A stretch of 48,823 nucleotides of DNA from assembly GCA_012517375.1 (NCBI GenBank), contig JAAYVC010000012.1:1-48823 (forward strand), in the 5' to 3' direction. Source of the stretch: a bacterium. Lineage in GTDB: Bacteria > Hydrothermota > Tepidihabitantia > B3-TA06. The notes beneath the pieces are model-generated. The model saw only the letters and a list, made by a program, of their open reading frames with translations, did not search any database and was not told the DNA's origin. Below, piece by piece: positions 34,153 to 42,314 of this stretch (position 1 is the stretch's first letter; every line of letters begins with the position of its first letter). Made by a program: the position numbers and the translations under genes.

Positions 34153-34533
34153 ATGCGTGAAGTGAACAAGTACCTGGAAGAAATGGCTGAGTGGCTTCAA
34201 GAGGCTTTTTCGGTGTGTATAGTGGGCGAGGACGGCCTTATACTTGCATCAAAAACCAGAGACGGCGGAGAAAATGCAGATTTTACGAGCGCGGTGCTTA
34301 CTGAAGTGATGAGAAATATATCGAAGATAGTGAGGGAGATACGCAAGGGGAATCTTGTAGATAATCTGCTTTCTACAAGCGACGCGCATTTCCTAACCAA
34401 GCCGATTGACAATGAAGGCAAGGTGTTTCTGGCGATTGGCGTACCCCGCGGCGCCAATCTTGGTGCGGTCCGCTACGTAAGCAAAGTATATTCAGACAAA
34501 CTCCGTTCGTCTCTTCCATTACCCGGAGCGTAA
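34153..34533 (+). CDS. second roadblock/LC7 domain protein
   Basis: The protein has 126 residues with a clear Shine-Dalgarno site. The roadblock pattern is present: AFSVCIVGEDGLILASKTRDG (first strand pair), a helix, then HFLTKPIDNEGKVFLAIGVPRGANLGAVR and a last helix. It is shorter than the MglB-like protein and has its own promoter facing away from the por operon. It may be another partner of the MglA encoded nearby. Confidence 0.8.
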   Translation: MREVNKYLEEMAEWLQEAFSVCIVGEDGLILASKTRDGGENADFTSAVLTEVMRNISKIVREIRKGNLVDNLLSTSDAHFLTKPIDNEGKVFLAIGVPRGANLGAVRYVSKVYSDKLRSSLPLPGA

Positions 34534-34604
34534 GCTAGAAATAACTCCTTTTTCACCGAAGCGATTACAATTTGTCCTGTGTTTTGGGCTTTTGGGGGGG
34601 GAGA

Positions 34605-35588
34605 TTATCTGGGCAGAATCCCGTCTGTTCCGATAGAATCAGCGGCAGTCTCCCAGAAATCGGTGCCTTTGTTCTTCTTGCCCGATTCAGTAGGCAGGAA
34701 TTTGCTGAGTCCCGCGTCAACCACGATTCTTCTTTCCTCAGCGGTTAATCTTTCGTAGAGCTCGGACAGATGATCGGAGAGTTCGGCTCTTGTGATGCCC
34801 GTCTGGGCGGCTTCGTTCATCTGCTCAAGGGTTTGTCTGTAGGCAAGATGCTTGTCATCTATAGGCATATCGTAAGGGATATTGTTCGTCACTCCTTCGT
34901 TCTCCAGCATCCTGATATCGAAACCCTTTGAGTAGGTCCACTTGTTGAAGTCAGTAAAGATGCGGTCCCTTATGCGAGGCTTTACCCTGTTGATTATCAA
35001 CCTGTATATGACGTCCGATGTCTTGCGGAATACGGTCCGCAGCAGGGCGGATTCGGAATCCTCGGTCGTAACAAGCCCTTGCTTCTTTAACTCAGCGATG
35101 GTTATGGCGACCTTGGTTTTTGGTTTCCCGAGGATTCTTGCAATCTCCGGAAATGAACGTCTGCCGTTTATTTGAGAGATAATCGCCCAGCCGAGGGCGC
35201 CGAATTGAAAATCCTTGGCGGCTTCGGGGTCTACCGGCGCGAGAACGAGAGCGGCCTCGTCGAACGGCAATTCCTGACGCGCAGAGTCCCATTCGGTCGC
35301 CTGCTTGGAGGCTATCATCAATATGTCAGTGAGCGACTTTGATATGCGGCGGGAGAGATTGACCCCCTCCTCATGAAATTTGAAGGCGCCGGAAACGAGG
35401 ATGAAGAGTTCTATAAAAGCCTCATCACCGACTAGTTTGTTTGTTTGGCAATCCAGGAGATCGCCGTTGGAAAAGAAAAGCTGACCCTCGACCTCACCGG
35501 TTACCTCAAGCCTACCCGTCTTGCGACTCATGGTCAGAAGCTGGATTATATCAAGAAAGCCCTGGCGCTCTATTTTTCCCTCAAGCAT
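34605..35588 (-). CDS. DUF4388 (PATAN-like) domain protein
   Basis: The protein has 327 residues. Residues 1-95 match the DUF4388/PATAN pattern (MLEGKIERQGFLDIIQLLTM, RKTGRLEVTGEVEGQLFFSNG, GDEAFIELFILVSGAFKF), a domain tied to signalling and to GTPase/roadblock modules. A winged-helix-like stretch follows (about 150-200). The C-terminal half is helical and unassigned. It overlaps the ACT gene by 8 bases, so the two are co-translated. Its position close to roadblock and MglA genes fits the known co-occurrence of these families. Confidence 0.78.
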   Translation of the reverse strand: MLEGKIERQGFLDIIQLLTMSRKTGRLEVTGEVEGQLFFSNGDLLDCQTNKLVGDEAFIELFILVSGAFKFHEEGVNLSRRISKSLTDILMIASKQATEWDSARQELPFDEAALVLAPVDPEAAKDFQFGALGWAIISQINGRRSFPEIARILGKPKTKVAITIAELKKQGLVTTEDSESALLRTVFRKTSDVIYRLIINRVKPRIRDRIFTDFNKWTYSKGFDIRMLENEGVTNNIPYDMPIDDKHLAYRQTLEQMNEAAQTGITRAELSDHLSELYERLTAEERRIVVDAGLSKFLPTESGKKNKGTDFWETAADSIGTDGILPR

Positions 35589-36054
35589 TGAGCTTTAACT
35601 CCTTATCGAGTATATTCTTCGACGGCGCAAGATACTCTTCTAATATCAAAACGCTTATAGAGCTTAAAGACGTCGATATCATTTCTATATTGACGCCCTC
35701 CTTTGCGAGAATTGAAAAAACCTTTCCAGCAATACCAGGAATGCCTGAAAGCCCCTTTGCATAAACGGTAAGTATGCCCATCCCGGGATAGAGAATAAAT
35801 TCCTTAATACTTAAATCGCTCAAAGTCTTAAGATGCTCGACTGCATTCTGGGCATCATCCGACATTATGGCGAAAGAAATATCGGCGGTATTGTCATTAA
35901 TAATGCTTTGGGTAATCATCTCGATGTTGAAACCCTTTGTTCCCAGGGCGGAGAATAGCTCAGCCGCAATACCCGGAGAGTTGGATAAAGATTTGGCAAC
36001 TACCATCGTTATTTTTGGCTGGGTCTCAATGATTAAATCAATCCTGTCCTGCAT
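35581..36054 (-). CDS. double ACT-domain regulatory protein
   Basis: The protein has 157 residues with two ACT domains: ITMVVAKSLSNSPGIAAELF (about 15-75) and ILTVYAKGLSGIPGIAGKVF (about 93-150). Each has the NIEMI strand typical of the regulatory end of aspartate kinase, but no kinase domain is present. Free-standing ACT pairs bind amino acids. Which enzyme or regulator it controls is unknown. Confidence 0.82.
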   Translation of the reverse strand: MQDRIDLIIETQPKITMVVAKSLSNSPGIAAELFSALGTKGFNIEMITQSIINDNTADISFAIMSDDAQNAVEHLKTLSDLSIKEFILYPGMGILTVYAKGLSGIPGIAGKVFSILAKEGVNIEMISTSLSSISVLILEEYLAPSKNILDKELKLNA

Positions 36055-36073
36055 ACATCCTCTTGTGTTTAAG

Positions 36074-36101
36074 ATTATAATTAAATATCAACTTATGTCA
36101 A
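36074..36101 (-). promoter_or_regulatory. promoter of the ACT-DUF4388 operon
   Basis: Minus strand: TTGACA (36101-36096), 16 bases, TATAAT (36079-36074), a full consensus. Confidence 0.85.
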
Positions 36102-36120
36102 TGCTTTTCGATATCTTAAG

Positions 36121-36453
36121 CTACTGAATCCTCTTCTTTGTCCAGAATTCGCATATATCCCCATTATCGCTCATCAGCTGAGACTCGATAGGTCCCCATC
36201 TGAACCATACGGATTTGCCCACGTACTGTCGAGCCCAGAAACAGTTGGTTTTAGATGCAATAACCCAAACCTCTTCGTTCTCGCGGACTACCCAAAGCTC
36301 CGAACCAAAATCGTCCTGGGTCAGCACGGCCTGTTCCCATCTTCCTGGATACCCGCTTTTTTGTTCGGGTTTATCGTCCTTTACAGCAGGCGTTGTCGAC
36401 ACGCAACCCGCAAACAGAACAATACTTAAAGACATCACAAAGATTTTTTTCAT
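36121..36453 (-). CDS. small lipoprotein of unknown function
   Basis: From the ATG at 36453 (GGAGGAG six bases upstream) the protein has 110 residues. A lipoprotein signal MKKIFVMSLSIVLFAGC ends in the lipobox LFAGC, so the mature protein would be lipid-anchored at Cys17. The rest is a small soluble domain rich in tryptophan (WVIASKTNCFWARQYVGKSV). The longer frame to 36504 starts inside the promoter and is rejected. Confidence 0.75.
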   Translation of the reverse strand: MKKIFVMSLSIVLFAGCVSTTPAVKDDKPEQKSGYPGRWEQAVLTQDDFGSELWVVRENEEVWVIASKTNCFWARQYVGKSVWFRWGPIESQLMSDNGDICEFWTKKRIQ

Positions 36454-36486
36454 AAACATCTCCTCCGGTTGACCGATGTTTATATA

Positions 36487-36514
36487 AGCATAGGTAATTC
36501 TCATGAATTGTCAA
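36487..36514 (-). promoter_or_regulatory. promoter of the lipoprotein gene
   Basis: Minus strand: TTGACA (36514-36509), 16 bases, TATGCT (36492-36487). Confidence 0.7.
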
Positions 36515-36795
36515 GGTTAATAACAAAATCAAAGCGGTTTTTTTTGATAACTAACGAGCGTAATCCCCTTAAACCGACCCTGTTTGAAAAAACTGCAGGA
36601 TCAATACCTGGATCATAAGATTTTAACTCTCTTATTTTCTAAAAACGAATCGGATTTGAACTGAGATATTGAGTAAGCCTGCTTCAGAATTGGATAAAAA
36701 GCTTCCTGGCTTTTTCGATTGAAAAGGAGTGGGGAAAGAAACGACTGGAGTTTTAATGTGTAAGCGTGAAGAAGGTCAGCCTAAAATATCTATTC
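36515..36795. other. non-coding gap
   Basis: No credible gene, RNA or repeat was seen. Together with the palindromes that follow, it makes about 480 bases without a gene between the lipoprotein and gdhA. Confidence 0.4.
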
Positions 36796-36831
36796 GGTGT
36801 CCCCGCGAGCATGCTAAGCAGGCTTGTGGGG
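36796..36831 (+). repeat. 36-bp GGGGT palindrome (GGTGT variant)
   Basis: A GGTGT tag, then a 14-bp stem starting CCCCGCGAGC and ending GGGG, loop TAA. Confidence 0.75.
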
Positions 36832-36861
36832 TGGAATCCCCCTCCCCCCTATCTGAGATTC

Positions 36862-36892
36862 AAAAAAAGAGAGGGCTGGCTTTCGCCAGCCC
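36862..36892 (-). terminator. possible intrinsic terminator of gdhA
   Basis: The perfect hairpin GGGCTGGC-TTTC-GCCAGCCC (36873-36892) is followed on the minus strand by CTCTCTTTTTTT. It lies downstream of gdhA beyond two GGGGT palindromes. Confidence 0.65.
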
Positions 36893-36909
36893 TACAAATC
36901 TTAGAGGAT

Positions 36910-36945
36910 GGGGTCCTCGCACGATTGCGAAGCAATCGGGTGGGA
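36910..36945 (+). repeat. 36-bp GGGGT palindrome
   Basis: GGGGT, imperfect 14-bp stem with core CGATTGC/GCAATCG, loop GAA. Confidence 0.8.
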
Positions 36946-36954
36946 TTGTTTGCC

Positions 36955-36990
36955 GGGGTCCCCGGCCGAATACGTAGTATTCGGTTGGGG
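36955..36990 (+). repeat. 36-bp GGGGT palindrome, perfectly paired copy
   Basis: GGGGT, then all 14 stem positions paired (two G-T), core CCGAATAC/GTATTCGG, loop GTA. It starts 9 bases after the previous copy and ends 5 bases before the gdhA stop. Confidence 0.85.
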
Positions 36991-36995
36991 TGATT

Positions 36996-38246
36996 TTATA
37001 CCCAGCCGCGCAGTTTGACGGCTTCGGCCACGCGCTTTACGGCCACAAGGTATGCGGCAAGGCGCATGTGCACCTTCTTGTCCTTGTGCATATCGTAAAC
37101 TGCGTGATATGCCTTGGTCATCTTGGCGTCAAGCTGCTTCTGCACCTCTTCAAGAGGCCAGTAGTAGTTGTACGTGCCCTGTACCTGCTCGAAATAACTG
37201 ACGGTTACGCCGCCCGCATTCGCGAGGAAGTCCGGAATGACGTGCACGCCGTTCTTGTGGAGAATGACGTCCGCTTCCGGCGTGGTAGGTCCATTGGCGA
37301 GTTCGCAGCTTATCTTTGCCTTGACGTTCTTGGCGTTATCCTTCGTGATGACGTTCTCAAGGGCGGAAGGATACAGGATATCTACATCCAGTTCCAGCAA
37401 CTCCTCGTTAGTTATCTTGGAGGAGCCGGCAAAGCCCTGCACGCTGCCTGTCTTGAGCTTGTGATCGACGATGGCCTTGGGATCCATTCCGTCCTTCTTT
37501 ATGATGCCGCCTGAGGAGTCGGAGACTGCGATAAGCTTCCCGCCGCCGAGAATCTCGGGGTGCAGGAGCGCGGCGAACTGTCCGGCGTTGCCGAATCCCT
37601 GAATCGCATATGTTCCCTTGGGGTCAATCTTGAGGGTTTTCGCTGCCTCACGGACGGTGTATACGCCGCCGCGCGCGGTAGCGTCGCCGCGACCCTGGGA
37701 GCCGCCTATTGGAATAGGCTTGCCTGTTATTACCGAAGGATGGTTGTAGCCCTTAATGGCTTCATACTCGTCCATCATCCACGCCATTATCTGGGGGGTG
37801 GTGTAGACGTCAGGAGCAGGACAGTCGCGGTCGCCGCCCAGTTCGTGGGCAATAACCTTCATCCATCCGCGTGCAAGACGCTCTTTTTCCCTCTCGGAAA
37901 GCTTCTTGGGATCGCATGTTACGCCGCCCTTGCCGCCGCCCAATGGGATATCGACGACGGAGGTTTTCCACGTCATCCATGCGGCAAGCGCACGCACGGT
38001 GTCTATGGTCTCGTCAGGATGCCAGCGAATCCCACCCTTTGTGGGTCCACGGGAGTCGTTGTATTGAACTCTGTAGGCGTGAAAGACTTTCGTGGTTCCG
38101 TCATCCATCTTAACGGGGACGGTGAATACGTATTCCCGGCGGGGCCAGCGCAGTATCTCGCGCATGGCGGGCTCTAAGCCGAGTATCTCTGCCGCTTCGT
38201 CAAATTGAGCTTGTGCTATTTTAAAGGGGTTCAGCTCTTCGCTCAT
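36996..38246 (-). CDS. gdhA: glutamate (Glu/Leu/Phe/Val-type) dehydrogenase
   Basis: The protein has 416 residues, the size of the hexameric class. The substrate domain has YNDSRGPTKGGIRWHP and the catalytic-lysine motif PLGGGKGGV. The nucleotide domain has the loop YAIQGFGNAGQFAA. It interconverts glutamate and 2-oxoglutarate with ammonia using NAD(P). Glutamate use is the most likely of the family's options. TAGGAGGATAACT lies before the ATG. No TTGACA-type promoter was recognised upstream. Confidence 0.93.
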   Translation of the reverse strand: MSEELNPFKIAQAQFDEAAEILGLEPAMREILRWPRREYVFTVPVKMDDGTTKVFHAYRVQYNDSRGPTKGGIRWHPDETIDTVRALAAWMTWKTSVVDIPLGGGKGGVTCDPKKLSEREKERLARGWMKVIAHELGGDRDCPAPDVYTTPQIMAWMMDEYEAIKGYNHPSVITGKPIPIGGSQGRGDATARGGVYTVREAAKTLKIDPKGTYAIQGFGNAGQFAALLHPEILGGGKLIAVSDSSGGIIKKDGMDPKAIVDHKLKTGSVQGFAGSSKITNEELLELDVDILYPSALENVITKDNAKNVKAKISCELANGPTTPEADVILHKNGVHVIPDFLANAGGVTVSYFEQVQGTYNYYWPLEEVQKQLDAKMTKAYHAVYDMHKDKKVHMRLAAYLVAVKRVAEAVKLRGWV

Positions 38247-38383
38247 TAGTTATCCTCCTAAATTGAGGTTTTAGACATTAGGGTTTTTAAAATTTTAGTT
38301 TCTCCTTTAGTTTGATGTCCCGCGTCTCCTCTCTCCGTTATCCCCTTCCTGCACTCCAGTATCTTAGAGTCCGAAGGACCTTG

Positions 38384-40042
38384 TCACTCGCTTATGACCT
38401 TCAGCTCTACACGCCTGTTCATATCCCTGCCGAGAACGGTTCTGTTGTCCCCGATGGGCGAAAGTTCACCGTACCCTTTTACGATAAGGCGTTTTTCACC
38501 TATGCCGCGCTTGACCAGGTAATCGCGCACTGCCTCCGCTCTGGAACGAGAAAGCTCCCTGTTCTCCTTTGCGTCGCCTATGCTGTCCGTATGTCCTTGT
38601 ATCTCGACAACCATGTTCGGCCTGTCCTTTAGAAACTTGACAACGTCTTCGAGAACTGGAATGTATCGCGGTTCAATCATCTTCTCGCCTGGCTTGAAAT
38701 GGAAAATAGTCCAGCTTTTGCTGAGCACTATGTTCATCTCGGTAGTGCGGCTTGCCTCCGCCTGGCATGTAATCTCGCGGTCGAAGTACCCTTTAGACTC
38801 GGCGCGAAGGCTGTACTTGCCGGCATCGAGACCCACTATTCTGTATTCGCCGTTGCGTGGACCGGCCCGTACAACGTCGTTCGCCTCGATAATATAGACG
38901 TTTGCGATAATGCCTGTGCCGTCATCTCCGTCAAGCACCTTGCCCTGAATGGTTCCTTTGTTAGATATATCCTCAAGAAGCAAGTCAAGCTTGGTGTTTG
39001 ATGAGGAGTTCGTCTTGACAGTCACCGTCTTGCTGCGGAAGCCCTCAAGCGATGCCGCCACCTTGTAAGACCCTTGAGGCAAGGCGCGGAGGCGGTAGGC
39101 GCCGTTCTCTGTGGAAACGGCGCTCTGGTCATAATCGTCGCCGATTATTTCGACGTTGGCGCCGGGAGCCGCCTCTCCTGAAGGGTAAAGGACCCTGCCG
39201 GATAAGGTTGAACCTTTTAAGGCTGAGTGGGGGGATGTATAGAAGTTCAATCCCGCAGTAAGCCAGGGGTAGTATCCGGACGAGGGGTACATTAGGTTTT
39301 CGAGCCGCGTGGCGGCGAAGTAAACCTCCCAGTTGCTGAATCCGACCTTTGTTCCGAGGTTGATGTCCCGGCCGTCGTACTCGGCAGCAATGGAGAGCCA
39401 TTCCTCGTAGTTGAATTCGAACGCGCCAAAGAGACCGAACGCAAAGTTGGATACGCCCGTGTTGTTGAAAATATCGGTATTCAGGTATCTTTCGAAACCG
39501 TAATAGCCTGTGTAGCGGCCCCTGCCCAGACCGAGATGGGTCCTGAAGTACTTTCCGAACTGTTTGGAAGCGACTGCGAAGGCACTGAACCATTCCTGCT
39601 GCTCCCAGTACGAAAAGCCCGGTTTACCTGTGATAAGACGGTCCTCGGGGTCATTGTTGCCTGCGGCAGGGTCTGTGCCGCCGCCGAACGAGCCTATATA
39701 AGGAACCCACGTAATCTCGTGCATTCCGATGGCAAGTGAAGGGTAATATTTCCCTTCACGAACCAAAAGGGCAGTTACGCCGAGCGCATAGTTCTCAAAC
39801 GAATAAGCAGAAAGAGATAGTTCGAGAAAATCTCCAATGCCCGCTCCCACGCAAACATCCAGGTCATAAGGAGACCTTGGGTCGGCAACTGCCAAAGAAA
39901 ACGCTCCAACAGCCGTGCCCTGAATGACCTTGTGTCTCAGAACATAGGCCGTAGGTATATCTATAAGTAGCGAAGAACGATTAAATTCGGCAAAGAGCGA
40001 AAGGGCTGTCCCAAAAAGGACGAGCGCTATCTTCTTGCCCAT
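38384..40042 (-). CDS. OmpA-family envelope protein with carboxypeptidase-regulatory-like domains
   Basis: The protein has 552 residues. A signal peptide (GKKIALVLFGTALSLFAEF) and a barrel-like N-terminal half (about 20-275) are followed by two carboxypeptidase-regulatory-like sandwiches (about 281-350 with LSGRVLYPSGEAAPGANVEI, and 360-430). The C-terminal OmpA domain (about 440-552) has the peptidoglycan-binding segments VVEIQGHTDSIGDAKENREL and MNRRVELK. It would anchor the outer membrane to the wall. It is a paralogue of the protein at 42315-44258. AAAAAGGAGG lies before the start. Confidence 0.88.
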   Translation of the reverse strand: MGKKIALVLFGTALSLFAEFNRSSLLIDIPTAYVLRHKVIQGTAVGAFSLAVADPRSPYDLDVCVGAGIGDFLELSLSAYSFENYALGVTALLVREGKYYPSLAIGMHEITWVPYIGSFGGGTDPAAGNNDPEDRLITGKPGFSYWEQQEWFSAFAVASKQFGKYFRTHLGLGRGRYTGYYGFERYLNTDIFNNTGVSNFAFGLFGAFEFNYEEWLSIAAEYDGRDINLGTKVGFSNWEVYFAATRLENLMYPSSGYYPWLTAGLNFYTSPHSALKGSTLSGRVLYPSGEAAPGANVEIIGDDYDQSAVSTENGAYRLRALPQGSYKVAASLEGFRSKTVTVKTNSSSNTKLDLLLEDISNKGTIQGKVLDGDDGTGIIANVYIIEANDVVRAGPRNGEYRIVGLDAGKYSLRAESKGYFDREITCQAEASRTTEMNIVLSKSWTIFHFKPGEKMIEPRYIPVLEDVVKFLKDRPNMVVEIQGHTDSIGDAKENRELSRSRAEAVRDYLVKRGIGEKRLIVKGYGELSPIGDNRTVLGRDMNRRVELKVISE

Positions 40043-40122
40043 CTCGCCTCCTTTTTCAGTTTACAATTTATAAAGTTTATTGATAAATGGGGCGTTTGTC
40101 AAGGTAAATGTTTCGAGTACTT

Positions 40123-41919
40123 TTACCGCCCGATTTCCTTTTTGCAGTCGCCGATGAGCTTTTCTATGTCTTCCTTTACGCCCTGCCTCTTGTAGAAATC
40201 CGAATCCGAGTAATCCTTCTTGATAGTTTCGAGGTTTACGAGCGCTTTTTGCAGTAATTCCACGCTTCTCGATTCCGATTTTTCGAGTTTCTCCGCCCCG
40301 ATGCAGGATAAGACGAGATAGTAGTGCACCGAAGGTGCAAGGTCAAGTCTGGCATCATCGCCCGTGGTATAGCAAGTGAGCCATTCCTCGAACTCGGTAA
40401 TTGCCTGAGCATACTGCTCTAAGTTGTAGTAGCATCGTCCGAGCTGAACGGATATCTCAGGCATCCTGTCCTTAACTGCATCCGGAACAGGCCAGCTTTT
40501 GAGCTTCATAAGAATGTCTTTGGCTTCATCGTAGTTCTTTGATTCCATCAAAAGGTAGCTCAAAAGAAAAAGCGGATCAGGAAGGTACTGGCTTTGCGGA
40601 TTACGTTCACTTATCTTCCGTATCTTTTTTCTCAAATCCGGAATGTCATAAACAGTTGGATTATAGATTGGATGAGGGGTTGTCACATTTTTTTCTGTAG
40701 TTCCGAGTTCCTTCGTGAGTCGCTTTGCGTAAACCTCGGCCGTTTTCTCGTCGCCTATGCTCAGGTAGTAATCGAATAGAGACGCAAGCCCGAATCCGTA
40801 AGCGTCGCGATAGATAGAGCGGTTAGTCTTCATCCTTCCACCGACCACCTCCACCCTCTTTTCTGCATTATCCACCTGCTTAGCTCGCATATAAAATTCT
40901 ATCATCTTCTGGCAGGCGTCGCCTGCCGTCCTTCGTTGGGGGTAGGTATCCGCGATATGCTCGTAAACAAGAAGGGCATCGCCAAAGAAATTTAACTGCT
41001 CAAAGCTCTTACCACGCCAGAATAGCGAGCGGTCAACAAGGCTGTCTGCCAGGGCATTGTAGGTGAGCTTCTTTGTCTCTTGTTCACGATTCAACGTTAA
41101 CTTCATCTCTTCTTCGCAGTTTTTCTCGTCAAAGAAACATTTCGCCGCATTCAGGAAATCGCCCTTAAAGTATTGAGCAAGTCCCTGACCATACCTTGCA
41201 AGAACCAATGCGTCCTTGTTTCGGGTCGAGGCGATGATGGAGTCAAACTCCGAAAGCGCTGAGTCGAACCGCTTAGCCTCCAGATCGTACCACGCGAGAG
41301 AGACCCGGGCGATGTCGCTTACAAAGGATTTGGGGTACTTTTTAAGGATGCTTTGATATTCCTGTCTTGCCTGCTCCCTTCTCTTTACGTTCCGAATCTC
41401 GCCCCTGTTGTAGGAAGCGTAGTAGGTTGCATCCGCCTGGTTGAAAAGGATGAACGCCCGCAAGTCTGCGCCGTGCGGAACCGATAAGGAATCATCTTCT
41501 GTCGATTCGAGATAGTTTTTCGAAAGAGACATAGCCGCATTATAGGTTGATAGCTGGTCACTGCGGTTGAGGCTAAGAAGCGTCATGGACAATGCATACT
41601 CGTACAATAGACTCATTGCAGGCGTCGAAGCGGTGCTTGGCTCCTCGACTATCTCCTCGTAGTAATTGAGGGCGGCATCATACTTGCCCCTCTCGAACTC
41701 CTTGTTAGCAAGCCTTAAGACCTCGATTCCGAGCGAAAGCATTGAGTCGGAAGTATCTGCATCTGCAAACATGGAATCCACTGAAAGCCGCGCCGGTATC
41801 TCGAAGGACGAAAGAAGCTTTGGCCGATATTCAACTAAACCAGCAACAACAACATCGACTGGATCTACATATGTTATCGGGGATGATTGCGATACAATTA
41901 AAAGCAACAAATTAAACAT
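40123..41919 (-). CDS. TPR-repeat envelope protein
   Basis: The protein has 598 residues. A short signal peptide (MFNLLLLIVSQSSP) precedes a long series of TPR-like helical pairs (for example FERGKYDAALNYYEEIVEEP, EAKRFDSALSEFDSIIAS and LGRCYYNLEQYAQAITEFEE). The family mediates protein contacts, often in the periplasm or in secretion and gliding machinery. No catalytic motif is seen. It lies upstream of the OmpA gene on the same strand, but both have their own promoters. AAGGAGGGAGT lies before the ATG. Confidence 0.82.
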   Translation of the reverse strand: MFNLLLLIVSQSSPITYVDPVDVVVAGLVEYRPKLLSSFEIPARLSVDSMFADADTSDSMLSLGIEVLRLANKEFERGKYDAALNYYEEIVEEPSTASTPAMSLLYEYALSMTLLSLNRSDQLSTYNAAMSLSKNYLESTEDDSLSVPHGADLRAFILFNQADATYYASYNRGEIRNVKRREQARQEYQSILKKYPKSFVSDIARVSLAWYDLEAKRFDSALSEFDSIIASTRNKDALVLARYGQGLAQYFKGDFLNAAKCFFDEKNCEEEMKLTLNREQETKKLTYNALADSLVDRSLFWRGKSFEQLNFFGDALLVYEHIADTYPQRRTAGDACQKMIEFYMRAKQVDNAEKRVEVVGGRMKTNRSIYRDAYGFGLASLFDYYLSIGDEKTAEVYAKRLTKELGTTEKNVTTPHPIYNPTVYDIPDLRKKIRKISERNPQSQYLPDPLFLLSYLLMESKNYDEAKDILMKLKSWPVPDAVKDRMPEISVQLGRCYYNLEQYAQAITEFEEWLTCYTTGDDARLDLAPSVHYYLVLSCIGAEKLEKSESRSVELLQKALVNLETIKKDYSDSDFYKRQGVKEDIEKLIGDCKKEIGR

Positions 41920-41954
41920 ACTCCCTCCTTGGGTTAATTTTTATTGATTAACTC

Positions 41955-41982
41955 ATTATATGATTGAGGGTTAATTTGTCAA
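41955..41982 (-). promoter_or_regulatory. promoter of the TPR gene
   Basis: Minus strand: TTGACA (41982-41977), 16 bases, TATAAT (41960-41955), a full consensus. Confidence 0.85.
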
Positions 41983-42064
41983 CAAAGGCATGGGTAAGCT
42001 CAATCTTACCTGATTATTTTATCTCTTTCCATTTTTAAAGAGAGGCATTACCCTCCATTTTTTC

Positions 42065-42085
42065 CCTCCCCTCAGGTAAGGGAGG
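42065..42085. repeat. CCTCCC/GGGAGG hairpin
   Basis: CCTCCC, 9-base loop, GGGAGG. It is part of the 395-base gene-free stretch 41920-42314, which otherwise holds two promoters and the palindrome at 42200. Confidence 0.55.
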
Positions 42086-42199
42086 ACCTCTCTCTTGGCA
42101 GGAAGGTAGGGTGGGGCGACTCCGTGAGGGTCTTCTGAGGAGGGTTGGAGTCCAGGGCATACGCGAACGACGCGATTCAGACGTCTGGTGCAAAAAAAC

Positions 42200-42235
42200 G
42201 GGGTCCGCACGAAATCGTTTCACGATTTTGTCGGG
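42200..42235 (+). repeat. 36-bp GGGGT palindrome
   Basis: GGGGT, 14-bp imperfect stem with inner arms ACGAAATCGT/ACGATTTTGT, loop TTC. It lies 12 bases before the -35 box of the OmpA gene. Confidence 0.8.
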
Positions 42236-42247
42236 TGTATATACTCC

Positions 42248-42275
42248 TTGACACGGACGCTGTTTTTCTTACAAT
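42248..42275 (+). promoter_or_regulatory. promoter of the OmpA operon
   Basis: TTGACA (42248-42253), 16 bases, TACAAT (42270-42275); AAGGAGG follows before the ATG at 42315. Confidence 0.8.
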
Positions 42276-42314
42276 CCTTTCTATAAAACAAACATCAATG
42301 ACCAAGGAGGCTTA

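Noticed and set aside
18106-42235. Link between 36-bp palindromes and the roughly 36-bp CRISPR spacers
   Set aside because: The length match is probably chance; no palindrome sequence was seen among the spacers.
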